A stretch of 64,000 nt of DNA from Christiangramia sp. (GTDB lineage: Bacteria > Bacteroidota > Bacteroidia > Flavobacteriales > Flavobacteriaceae): contig NZ_JAPYPC010000018.1 in NCBI RefSeq assembly GCF_029937855.1, positions 1 to 64,000 of the forward strand, given 5' to 3'. Positions within the stretch are counted from its first letter, which is position 1, and every line of letters begins with the position of its first letter. The position numbers and the translations under genes are program-made. The notes under the pieces were generated by a model. It did not search any database, was not told the DNA's origin, and was given only the letters and a program-made list of their open reading frames with translations. Of this stretch, positions 35,384 to 43,408 are shown piece by piece.

Positions 35384-35752
35384 CTATTTATAGTCCTGCA
35401 GAAACAAAAGCGCCTTCTTTTTATCTTTAAATACCCGGATAGGGTAATCCGGGGTGCTTGTTTTTATAAAGAGTTGAGTAATAGCCATCGCATGATCATC
35501 TTTCACCAGAAGAGCCAGAGCTGTCGTCATAAAGGCACCTTCTATTGCGAGATAATCCCTGGCTTCCTTCTGTGCATTGGTAATGGCCCTTAGATCACAA
35601 AATATAGGATACGAATTTTCATTTTGCAGCTGCAAACGTTGACTAACGATCTCTCTGGCCATACTCCTATTGATCTCATAAATTTCTTTATAGACAAAGA
35701 ATAAGATCCCCTCAGAGATCCACATTTTCGCGTAGGTTCCATCCACCACCAT
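35384..35752 (-). CDS. STAS/SpoIIAA-like small protein
   Basis: A 122-aa protein with the alternating beta/alpha pattern of a STAS- or DUF7793-type fold: MWISEGILFFVYKEIYEIN, YPIFCDLRAITNAQKEARDYLAIEGAF, ALLVKDDHAMAITQLFIK and PIRVFKDKKKALLFLQDY. No catalytic residues are recognised. It is co-directional with, and just upstream of, the AraC gene, and divergent from the frameshifted PLP enzyme. It probably acts as a regulatory partner protein (inference). Confidence 0.65.
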   Translation of the reverse strand: MVVDGTYAKMWISEGILFFVYKEIYEINRSMAREIVSQRLQLQNENSYPIFCDLRAITNAQKEARDYLAIEGAFMTTALALLVKDDHAMAITQLFIKTSTPDYPIRVFKDKKKALLFLQDYK

Positions 35753-35968
35753 CCCGTAAAGTTTTGGATATCACTAATATATAATAAATAGTCTTATCAG
35801 AACACCTTAAATGATTTCATTTAACATGTTTTAAAATTATAACATAGATTTTACCTGCATTTGGATGAAAAGCCGTATGACTGTTCTGAAAAGACTTTTA
35901 CCAATAACGGTTAGATTTATAATAATTTTTTGTCATAGTTTAATATGAGAATTTTCAAATCTATAGTT

Positions 35969-38379
35969 ATGGCAAAAATAAAACACAACAATTTTCTGGA
36001 TACCGTAGATGAAGTAATTACCAATGCAACTAAAGCAGGAGTTTTACATTTGCATGCTGAGGGATCAGGATTGAATGGAAGGAAAATAAAAGTTAATGGA
36101 ATAGAATCCTTTCATTTCGGAACCACGGGCTACCTCTGGGTCTGGAACAAGACCAGCGTCTTAAAAATGCTGCTATAGATGCCATTCAAAAATATGGTAC
36201 TCAATTTCCACTTTCAAAGACTTATATCTCACATCCATTGTATGCGAGGTTAGAAGAAAAAATAAAAGAGATCTACAACAATCCAATTCTTATAACCAAG
36301 AACAGTACGCTAGGTCATATCGCAGTTTTACCGACGGCAGTTAGAGATGAGGACGCGGTAATTTTAGATCACCAGGTGCATTGGAGTGTTCAAAACGCTG
36401 CCCAATTACTTAAGATAAGAGGTATTCCCGTGAGTTTGATACGTCATAACTCGCTGGACATGCTGGAAGACCGAATAAAGAGATTATCAGGAAAGGTTAA
36501 AAAAATATGGTATATGGCAGATGGGGTTTATTCCATGTATGGTGATTATGCCCCCATAGAAGATCTTATCTCCCTTTGTGAAAAATATCCTCAGCTGCAT
36601 TTGTATTTTGATGATGTGCATGGAATGAGCTGGAAGGGCCATAATGGTGGTGGCTATGTAATGGAAGTCCTAAAAGAACTCCCTGAAAATATTTTATTAT
36701 TTGGCACCCTAAGCAAAACCTTTGGAGCCTCGGGTGCGGTCTTGGTCTGTCCAGATCGAAAACTCTTTAGAAAAATTAAAAATTTTGGTGGCCCCCTCAC
36801 CTTCTCTGCCCAACTGGAACCCAGCGCTGTTGCCGCGGCAAGTGCTTCGGCAGACATTCATCTTTCTTCGGAGATTTATTCACTACAAAAAGCTCTTCAG
36901 ATGCGGATAAATTATTTTAATGAATTGCTTTCAAAAACCAACCTGCCCTTAATTTCAAAGAACGACTCCCCGGTTTTTTATATTGGTACGGGCTTACCCG
37001 CCACCGGCTATGATTTTGTGAAACGAATGCTGGATGAAGGATTCTTTGTAAACCTGGGATTATTTCCAGCGGTTCCTGTGAAAAATACCGGGGTAAGAAT
37101 TACGATTTCCTGCCACAATGAATTAGAAGATATTAAAGCCCTGGTGGATGCCTTGGAGAATCATTACGAAAAAGCGCTAAAGGCAACTAATAATACTTTG
37201 GAAAGGGTTGGCAAAGCTTTTAATATAAGCGTGAACCCAACTACGATAAAAGAAAAATCAGACTCAGATGTATCGGTGATTTATGCGGAAAGCATCGAAG
37301 ACATCGATACAGATCTATGGAATAAATTACTTGGAAATCATAATATGCTTAATAAAGAAGGACTTCAATTTCTGGAAAAATGCTTTTCCCATAACGATCA
37401 AAAAGAGCATAACTGGAACTTCCATTATTTTATAATTACAGATCAGAAGGATGATCCAATTTTAGCTACATTTTTAACCAGCGGCTTATGGAAGAATGAT
37501 ATGCTTGCACCGGAATCGGTATCTAAAGCCATAGAGCAAGACAGGGAATCCAATCCCTATGCGATGACTACTAAAGTACTGTCTATGGGATGTCTCTTTA
37601 CCGAAGGGAGTCATTTGTATTTAGACCACAAGCATTCACAATCTGAGGAAGCTATCAAAGAACTCTTATTAAGAATCGAAGCGCTGGGAGAAAGACTAAG
37701 AACTGGAATGTGCGTTCTGCGCGATTTTAAGAAATCTACAGCCTTAGCAGAAGTTTTCCAAAAGGAAGGTTATATTCCCGTCTCCATGCCAGATTCCTGT
37801 GTAATTAATAATTTAGAATGGAACAGTGAAGAAGAATTTCTGGAAACATTAAGCTCCCGGTCTCGAAAACATTTCAGAAAAGAGGTACTGCCGTTTGAAG
37901 ATAAGTTCCATATATCAATTTTAGACTCCCCTACTCCTGAAAAAATTGATATCTATCATGAACTCTATAAAAATGTGAAATCAAAAAATTTCGGATTAAA
38001 CACTTTTACCTATCCAAAGAAAGTATTTCAAAATATGGCATCCGATTCAAACTGGGAGTTCATCGAATTAAAACTTCAAAAGGAAAAGCAGATAGCCGGC
38101 GTCATGTTCTGTTACAAAAATAAAGGAGGTATATACGTCCCCAATTTAATCGGAATGGATTATGAATATTCCAGGGAATATCAGGTATATCGTCAGTTAT
38201 TATATCAGACCATAAAAAGGGCTAAGAACTCAAACTTTCAGAAAATAGATTTAGGTTTTAGCGCCTCCTTTGAAAAACGAAAATTTGGTGCAACCATAAT
38301 TGAGAAACAGGCTTTTATTCAAACTTCCGATAATTTCCTGTTAGAACAATTGGACATGATGAGAAATGAGATTTCATAA
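35969..38379 (+). pseudogene. PLP alpha-oxoamine synthase fused to GNAT acyltransferase, frameshifted
   Basis: Read across a two-base insertion (the CT doublet around 36126-36130, ...GGCTACCTCTGGGTCTGG...), the frame gives an ~802-aa fusion. Residues 1-~400 are a KBL/BioF-like PLP enzyme: GLNGRKIKVNGIESFHFGTTGYLG at the join, HVEGMSW-type FDDVHGMS and the PLP-binding Lys in LSKTFGASG (~36703-36733). Residues ~430-802 are a FemAB/GNAT-like acyltransferase (SRSRKHFRKEVLPFEDKF, IDLGFSASFEKRKFGATI). As it stands, translation stops after 77 codons or restarts later without the N-terminus. It is either a true mutation or a sequencing error. The product class (a lipid- or amino-acyl-type compound) is unknown. 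Confidence 0.75.
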
Positions 38380-38458
38380 TTGATATTGTAATCGCGGTCC
38401 TTACCTAGTCTTTATAAAACCAAACAATTTGAAGATCCCGTTACCACACTATTTTTTA

Positions 38459-39313
38459 ATGATTCAAGGTAATAATAAGATGTTTGATGACGTAATACAT
38501 GAGTTTCACAATAGTTTGAACACTAAGGTGGTACCAATCCCTCATCCCTTAAAAAAAGCGGATAAAGGGATTGATATTTCAAATCACACCCTTTCTAAAT
38601 TAAAAGAGATTGTGGAAAAAGAGGATTTTGAAAACACCCCGGACGAGATCGAATTCTTTAAAAAAATCAAACCCTGTCCTATGAGCTATCTCATCTATTT
38701 CTCAGAAGTACGATCCTGTGAGACTCGTAAACCTAAAGCAGGTAAGAATTTTCAATTTCGATTTTTTGAGAAGGAACTACGTAAGATCAATAAGTTCTTT
38801 TATAAGAATAATGATTTTGTCCAATATATGGAACAAGGGCATGAATACCTGGATCACCAGCTTTTTACCAGGAACCATCGTAAGAACTATCCTTTCACTC
38901 CCATGATCAATTACTACCAGTATCCTGAGTTTTCAAGCTCTCATGATATGCTATGGGCAAAGATCCAGGCTATGTATCGGCTTATCCATTTCATTAGAGA
39001 AGCAATGGAAACTCTACGACCAGGAAAACAAAGTGGTTTGATGGATAAAAAACATAAGGTCATGTTGTGGTCAGGTTCAAAAACTTCATTGGTAGAACTT
39101 ATCTATGCCTTATACGCCAATGGAGATCTTAACCATGGTACTGTAGATATCAGCACAATCACTTCTTCTTTTGAGGATTTCTTCAATATCAAACTGGAGA
39201 ACATCTACAAAACCTACTCTGAAATAAAGTCCCGAAAAGGTCCCAGAGCAAAATATCTTCATAATCTTATCCTGCGTTTGGAAGCTAAGATGAACCAGGA
39301 TGATGAAAAATGA
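38459..39313 (+). CDS. RteC-family regulator of element excision (copy 2)
   Basis: About 284 aa from the ATG at 38459; a TTG at 38429 and an ATG at 38480 are alternatives. It shares with copy 1 the blocks NTPDEIEFFKKIKPCPMSYLIYFSEV, EYLDHQLFTRNHRKNYPF and MLWSGSKTSLVELIYALYANGDLNHG, so it belongs to the RteC family that activates excision genes in CTnDOT-type elements. It opens the second element and reads toward the excisionase-like gene, with 282 non-coding bases between them that contain a perfect 14-bp hairpin and repeated ACTACGAA motifs. Confidence 0.85.
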   Translation: MIQGNNKMFDDVIHEFHNSLNTKVVPIPHPLKKADKGIDISNHTLSKLKEIVEKEDFENTPDEIEFFKKIKPCPMSYLIYFSEVRSCETRKPKAGKNFQFRFFEKELRKINKFFYKNNDFVQYMEQGHEYLDHQLFTRNHRKNYPFTPMINYYQYPEFSSSHDMLWAKIQAMYRLIHFIREAMETLRPGKQSGLMDKKHKVMLWSGSKTSLVELIYALYANGDLNHGTVDISTITSSFEDFFNIKLENIYKTYSEIKSRKGPRAKYLHNLILRLEAKMNQDDEK

Positions 39314-39347
39314 ACTTTTCGTAGTTACGAGTTACTACGAAAAGTTC
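39312..39347 (+). terminator. Perfect 14-bp hairpin overlapping the RteC stop codon
   Basis: GAACTTTTCGTAGT (39312-39325) pairs exactly with ACTACGAAAAGTTC (39334-39347) around 8 bases and begins inside the stop codon of the RteC gene. There is no T-run, so it may be an mRNA 3' structure or a protein-binding site rather than a classical terminator. Confidence 0.5.
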
Positions 39348-39472
39348 AAGAACTGCCGTACAAAATCAATTTTCTAATAGTTTGGTTTATAATTCTAAGC
39401 AATACTTCCCCAAAAAAGACCATACTATAGCAATAGATATTAAATGTTAAATGTTATCGTAACTACGAAACC
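39318..39472. repeat. Inverted TTCGTAGTTACGA repeat between RteC and the HTH gene
   Basis: TTCGTAGTTACGA (39318-39330) recurs as its exact reverse complement TCGTAACTACGAA at about 39460-39472, and a third partial copy ACTACGAA lies at 39334-39341. Sites of this kind upstream of the excision module are plausible RteC or HTH binding sites. The rest of the gap up to 39595 shows nothing else. Confidence 0.45.
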
Positions 39473-39595
39473 CATAGGGAAAGATATCCACCAAACAGTA
39501 CCAATTTAGTAGAACGAAAGTCAAACTATGATAGGGGCTATCAATTAAAAAGCTTTAACCGTTTGGTAGTCCCTTTCTATTAAAAATGTTCTATT

Positions 39596-39880
39596 ATGCC
39601 AACAAGTATTATTACCACAGACGATCTTCGAGAATTCAAAATGGAATTGCTCGCAGAATTAAAAACCCTCTTTACCAAACAAAATTCCGGGACACTGAAA
39701 CGCTATCTTAAATCCTCAGAGGTTATGGATCTGCTTCAAATAAGTCCGGGTACTTTACAAAATCTTCGAATAAATGGTACCCTGCCATATACCAAGGTAG
39801 GTGGGATTATTTACTATGATGTCCAGGAGATTCAACGGGTGATGGATGAAAACAGAGTAAAACACAATTTTGACCTATAA
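39596..39880 (+). CDS. Excisionase-like helix-turn-helix protein (copy 2)
   Basis: A 94-aa protein with the same N-terminus as copy 1 (MPTSIITTDDLREFK) and the HTH_17-type block LKSSEVMDLLQISPGTLQNLRINGTLPYTKVGGIIYYD. It heads the module HTH-wHTH-ATPase and lies 3 bases before the winged-helix gene. Its presence in both elements, in opposite orientation, shows that two related mobile elements flank the defence island. Confidence 0.78.
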   Translation: MPTSIITTDDLREFKMELLAELKTLFTKQNSGTLKRYLKSSEVMDLLQISPGTLQNLRINGTLPYTKVGGIIYYDVQEIQRVMDENRVKHNFDL

Positions 39881-39883
39881 AGG

Positions 39884-40636
39884 ATGAATTATATTAAGCA
39901 ACTCAACGCAGCTTTTGAAAAGTTCTTTTTTGACGAGCGCCTAAACCCAACCCACATTAGCCTGTATATGGCCTTATTTCAGGAATGGAATAGTAGCCGG
40001 TTTGCAGATGTATTTTTTGTAAACCGTAGGGAACTGATGCGCGTGGCTAAGATAGGCTCTAAATCTACCTATCATCGTTGTATCACAGACCTTGATTCAT
40101 GGAATTACCTCTCGTATTTTCCATCCAATAATCCTTACAAGGGAAGTAAAATTAAGATGGCCATTATCGGGACTACTGATGAACCGGTTATGGGCGACTA
40201 CGATCCCATATTGGAACAGCTTGCGGAACAGTACTATCCCAAAGATGAACCAGTTGTGTACCAGCACCATCCCAGAAATGGACAAGCTGTGGACCCACAC
40301 CGTCCCGCCAGTGGACAAGCATTAGTACCTTATATAAACAATACTAAACAAATAAACATTAATAAACAGCCAAAGGGCAGGCAGGCCGTTTTAATTTTTT
40401 TTGAAGAAAAAGGATTTAATGCTGATGAAGGAAAAAAATTCTTTGATCATTACCACTCCAATAATTGGAAAACAAGTGATGGAAACGAGGTAAGGGACTG
40501 GCAAGCCTTAGCGATCCACTGGATGGATAGAACAGAATTATTCAACGAAGATAACAAGGAAATAAAAGAGGAAGCGTCCCATAATCAGGACAACCTCAAG
40601 ACTATTAAAACCAAGAATTATGCACAACCCCTCTAA
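39884..40636 (+). CDS. Winged-helix replication-initiator-like protein (copy 2)
   Basis: A 250-aa homologue of 2010-2657. The N-terminal domain (MNYIKQLNAAFEKFF, HISLYMALFQEWN, VAKIGSKSTYHRCITDL) is conserved. The linker is longer and contains an imperfect repeat (EQLAEQYYPKDEPV, and the PRNGQAVDPHRPASGQALVP segment). The C-terminal block GFNADEGKKFFDHYHSNNWKTSDGNEV matches copy 1. It overlaps the ATPase gene by 17 bases, as in copy 1. It probably binds the element's origin or a promoter (inference). Confidence 0.65.
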   Translation: MNYIKQLNAAFEKFFFDERLNPTHISLYMALFQEWNSSRFADVFFVNRRELMRVAKIGSKSTYHRCITDLDSWNYLSYFPSNNPYKGSKIKMAIIGTTDEPVMGDYDPILEQLAEQYYPKDEPVVYQHHPRNGQAVDPHRPASGQALVPYINNTKQININKQPKGRQAVLIFFEEKGFNADEGKKFFDHYHSNNWKTSDGNEVRDWQALAIHWMDRTELFNEDNKEIKEEASHNQDNLKTIKTKNYAQPL

Positions 40637-41276
40637 AATAATCGAAGGCGGCGTAGAATATTCTTTAGGCAGGTTTGATGGAAAATCCGTGCAGTATGAT
40701 TTTCCGAAAATCCTGGTGTATCTGAATGCGAAAGGTAAGCTCCTCTTTGGAGAAAAGTTTAAAATTTACAAAAAGGATAAAGATATCTTATTAAAGCTAT
40801 GCTCCTACTTCATCAAGGATAAGGAAAATTGCAAAAAATTTGATATTGACCTAGATAAGGGACTCTTACTTACCGGTCCCGTAGGATGTGGTAAAACAAG
40901 TCTTATGAAACTCCTATATTTCTTAGTGCCCCACCAACGAAAATATGTTGTGATGCCCTGCCGGAATATTGTTTTTGCCTTCAATCATTTAGGATATAAA
41001 ACCATAGAAGATTATGGAGAAAGTAGTTTTTTCTGTTTTGATGATATGGGTGTAGAACCCATGGGGCGGCATTATGGAAAAGATTGCAACGTGATCGGGG
41101 AAATCCTGCTCTCCCGTTATGATCTTTTTCTTGAAACCAAACTGAAAACCCATGCTACTACTAATTTAAATGCAGAGGAGTTGGAAGTGCGCTATGGAAA
41201 TAGAGTACGCAGCAGGATGAGGGAATTGTTTAATTTGATTGCTTTTGATGAGCGGGCCCGGGATAAGAGGAAGTGA
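40620..41276 (+). CDS. DnaC-like AAA+ ATPase of the conjugative-element module (copy 2)
   Basis: A 218-aa ATPase, same length as copy 1, with Walker A GPVGCGKTS and Walker B FCFDDMG at the same positions and near-identical text around them (KYVVMPCRNIVFAFNHLGYKTIEDYG). A terminator follows at once (41367-41396), after which the cargo (Wadjet) begins. Helicase-loader function is inferred from the DnaC/IstB-like fold. Confidence 0.78.
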   Translation: MHNPSKIIEGGVEYSLGRFDGKSVQYDFPKILVYLNAKGKLLFGEKFKIYKKDKDILLKLCSYFIKDKENCKKFDIDLDKGLLLTGPVGCGKTSLMKLLYFLVPHQRKYVVMPCRNIVFAFNHLGYKTIEDYGESSFFCFDDMGVEPMGRHYGKDCNVIGEILLSRYDLFLETKLKTHATTNLNAEELEVRYGNRVRSRMRELFNLIAFDERARDKRK

Positions 41277-41366
41277 CGACAAAAAATAAAAACTATAATT
41301 AATCCGTAAGAATTAGTGTTAATATTTTGATATATTTATAGGCATAGGGCAGAAAATAAATTTTAT

Positions 41367-41396
41367 AAGCCAATGAAACTTCATTGGCTTTTTTAT
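41367..41396. terminator. Terminator between the ATPase module and the Wadjet cargo
   Basis: AAGCCAATGA pairs with TCATTGGCTT around AACT (the stem needs no mismatch) and is followed by TTTTTT. It insulates the Wadjet operon from upstream transcription. Confidence 0.8.
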
Positions 41397-41435
41397 TTTA
41401 TAGGCACTATAAAAAACTTGGCTTTATAATTATCT

Positions 41436-42755
41436 ATGGACAGTTTTAATTTATACAGAGAAGCAAAGGAGCAATATGAGAAATTAATACCTGAGAAAAA
41501 CGATGGATTAATTCTTTTATCTCTATATGCAAAATACAAGGATAATGACTTTACAGAAGAGAATATTATATCAACTATTTCCAGGGTCTTCAAGGATCAG
41601 GGCAATGAAAGCTCAAGGACTGAATACAATAGGAATAATACTATTATTCTTAGGTTTCAAGAGTCTTTTCTATGGCGAAATGCTTCTAAGAAAACTTATC
41701 AATTCAAAAAATATGGATTAGAACTTTGCCAGAATATAGAAAGACGATTAATCGAAAAATACAATCCAGCAAAAATCAAACGATTCTTTGCTGAGCTTCA
41801 TAAAAGCCTTACTGAAAACATTGAGGAAAATGGAGACTTCAATGAATGGATTACAGACCATTTTGAAATTAGGCTTCCTGAACTTACTTCCCAAATAGAA
41901 ATATTAGACCAACAGGTAAACGAATCCGTAAAGGAATTTAAAACAGGAATAAATTCTGAAGACCAAGGCATACTCGATGTTCTTAAAGGTATCGAAATAC
42001 GTCTTGAAGTAATTAAGGAACAAGCATCTGAACTTAGAAATGCATTTCAGATTTCCTATGACATTGATGACCTTTTAATAGGTCTTCTCGAAGAGAACAA
42101 AGGACAAAATTATATCTCAAATATTCATAGGGTTCAGAATTTTCACGATAATTCTAGAAGTCAGTTAGAACAGGTTAGTAAAAGAATCGAAAAAATAAAG
42201 CCAAGAATCAGAGAGTTCATTTATGATTTCAACAAAAAGAACTTTGAGAGAAAAACTAATAAATTCATTAATTATCTGCTACAAGAGTCAGTAGTGGTTA
42301 GGGATGGGAGCTCAAAAAGAATCCAGCTTCCTGATAACCTTTCAGCGTTATTCATAAAGTCCAGAACTCTCAACCTCAAATTCAATGTTATACCACTTAG
42401 GGAAATAAGCCCAAAACTACCTATTGAGGTAACTAAGAGAAAGGTCGATGTTCATAAAAGAAAAGAACTATTAGAAAAGACCTTGAAATGGAAACGGGAC
42501 AAAGAAAGAATCCGTTATTGGACCAATTTGGCATTTAAAGAATTGGAGGTACAAGATTCCCTTGATTTCACAACATTTTTCTTTAAAATTCTAGAAGAAG
42601 ATCAACTAACAATCGCTGTTAAAACAGCCCACAATATCATAAGAAAGAACACTACATACAGGAATAAATACAATGTAGATATTAAAAAAGAACCAGTGCA
42701 CGACATTGCAAAAAAAGGGATATCCTTATGGCAGATGACAATACAGAAAAAATAG
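41436..42755 (+). CDS. jetA: Wadjet subunit JetA (MksB-like, DUF3375)
   Basis: A 439-aa protein with the kleisin-like JetA layout: an N-terminal winged-helix part (LYREAKEQYEKLIPEKNDGLILLSLYAKYKDNDFTEENI), a middle rich in long helices (LKGIEIRLEVIKEQASELRNAFQ, ENKGQNYISNIHRVQNFHDNSRSQLEQVSKRIEKI) and a C-terminal winged helix near SLDFTTFFFKILEEDQLTIAVKTAHNII. In Wadjet, JetABC form a condensin-like loop-extruding complex that recognises small circular plasmids, and JetD cuts them. The four overlapping genes here are in canonical order A-B-C-D. The order and the JetC/JetD motifs support the call more strongly than this sequence alone. Confidence 0.82.
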   Translation: MDSFNLYREAKEQYEKLIPEKNDGLILLSLYAKYKDNDFTEENIISTISRVFKDQGNESSRTEYNRNNTIILRFQESFLWRNASKKTYQFKKYGLELCQNIERRLIEKYNPAKIKRFFAELHKSLTENIEENGDFNEWITDHFEIRLPELTSQIEILDQQVNESVKEFKTGINSEDQGILDVLKGIEIRLEVIKEQASELRNAFQISYDIDDLLIGLLEENKGQNYISNIHRVQNFHDNSRSQLEQVSKRIEKIKPRIREFIYDFNKKNFERKTNKFINYLLQESVVVRDGSSKRIQLPDNLSALFIKSRTLNLKFNVIPLREISPKLPIEVTKRKVDVHKRKELLEKTLKWKRDKERIRYWTNLAFKELEVQDSLDFTTFFFKILEEDQLTIAVKTAHNIIRKNTTYRNKYNVDIKKEPVHDIAKKGISLWQMTIQKK

Positions 42756-43408
42756 AAATGTATAGTTTTTTAAACAACAAGAAAGCGAAAAGCGTTTTCG
42801 CAAAACTTGACTACACACTCAGAAATGGCATTCATATTCAAAGGGAATACCCTTTGAACGTGAACCTTTATCGATTTTTGAATGAGTCCGAAAACTATGA
42901 ATCGCTTAAAAATTATTATAAGGATTTTTTTAATTTAAATTTAATAAAAGAAGGTACAGACTTCAACAATTACTACTATTTAAACTTTAATGAAGACGGT
43001 AAAGGCAATGTGCCCACTGACAATCGGGATTACTTAAAAAGCGAATATATTATTATAGGAATGTTATTCTTAAAAATGTTTAAGCTAGACGGAAACATCG
43101 AGTTGGATAGTGTATCTGAATTCACTTCTCTGTTATATGAAGAATATGAAGAACAGAAAAACGCACTAAGGAAGCTGATTAACGATAATTCTTCCGATAA
43201 GAGTACAGATTTGAGCGACCAAAGATTCGAAGCAGTAATAGCCAAATCTTTCGAAAAATTCGGGGATTTAGGCTGGTTAAAATGGGAAAAAGAAGATGAG
43301 AAGGACAAATTTAAAATAATGCCATCCTTTGAACGCTTGCGTGTTAACTATCAACCACAAATCGAAACAATTGATGATTTGATAAAGGAAGTAAAAGATG
43401 CAGAATAA
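42728..43408 (+). CDS. jetB: Wadjet subunit JetB (MksE-like, DUF4194)
   Basis: A 226-aa acidic protein overlapping jetA by 28 bases and jetC by 11. It resembles MksE/JetB: the N-terminal block SVFAKLDYTLRNGIHIQREYPLNVNLYRFL, a helical hub LKSEYIIIGMLFLKMFKLDGNIELDSVSEF, and a C-terminal winged helix ending KFKIMPSFERLRVNY. It bridges the kleisin JetA to the ATPase. The ATG at 42728 is inside jetA; a later in-frame ATG at 42758 is an alternative. Confidence 0.8.
   Translation: MADDNTEKIEMYSFLNNKKAKSVFAKLDYTLRNGIHIQREYPLNVNLYRFLNESENYESLKNYYKDFFNLNLIKEGTDFNNYYYLNFNEDGKGNVPTDNRDYLKSEYIIIGMLFLKMFKLDGNIELDSVSEFTSLLYEEYEEQKNALRKLINDNSSDKSTDLSDQRFEAVIAKSFEKFGDLGWLKWEKEDEKDKFKIMPSFERLRVNYQPQIETIDDLIKEVKDAE

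Noticed and set aside
36238-38379. Stand-alone aminotransferase with its own start at 36238
   Set aside because: The upstream 77-codon frame carries the missing N-terminus in register after a two-base shift, so they are one broken gene.
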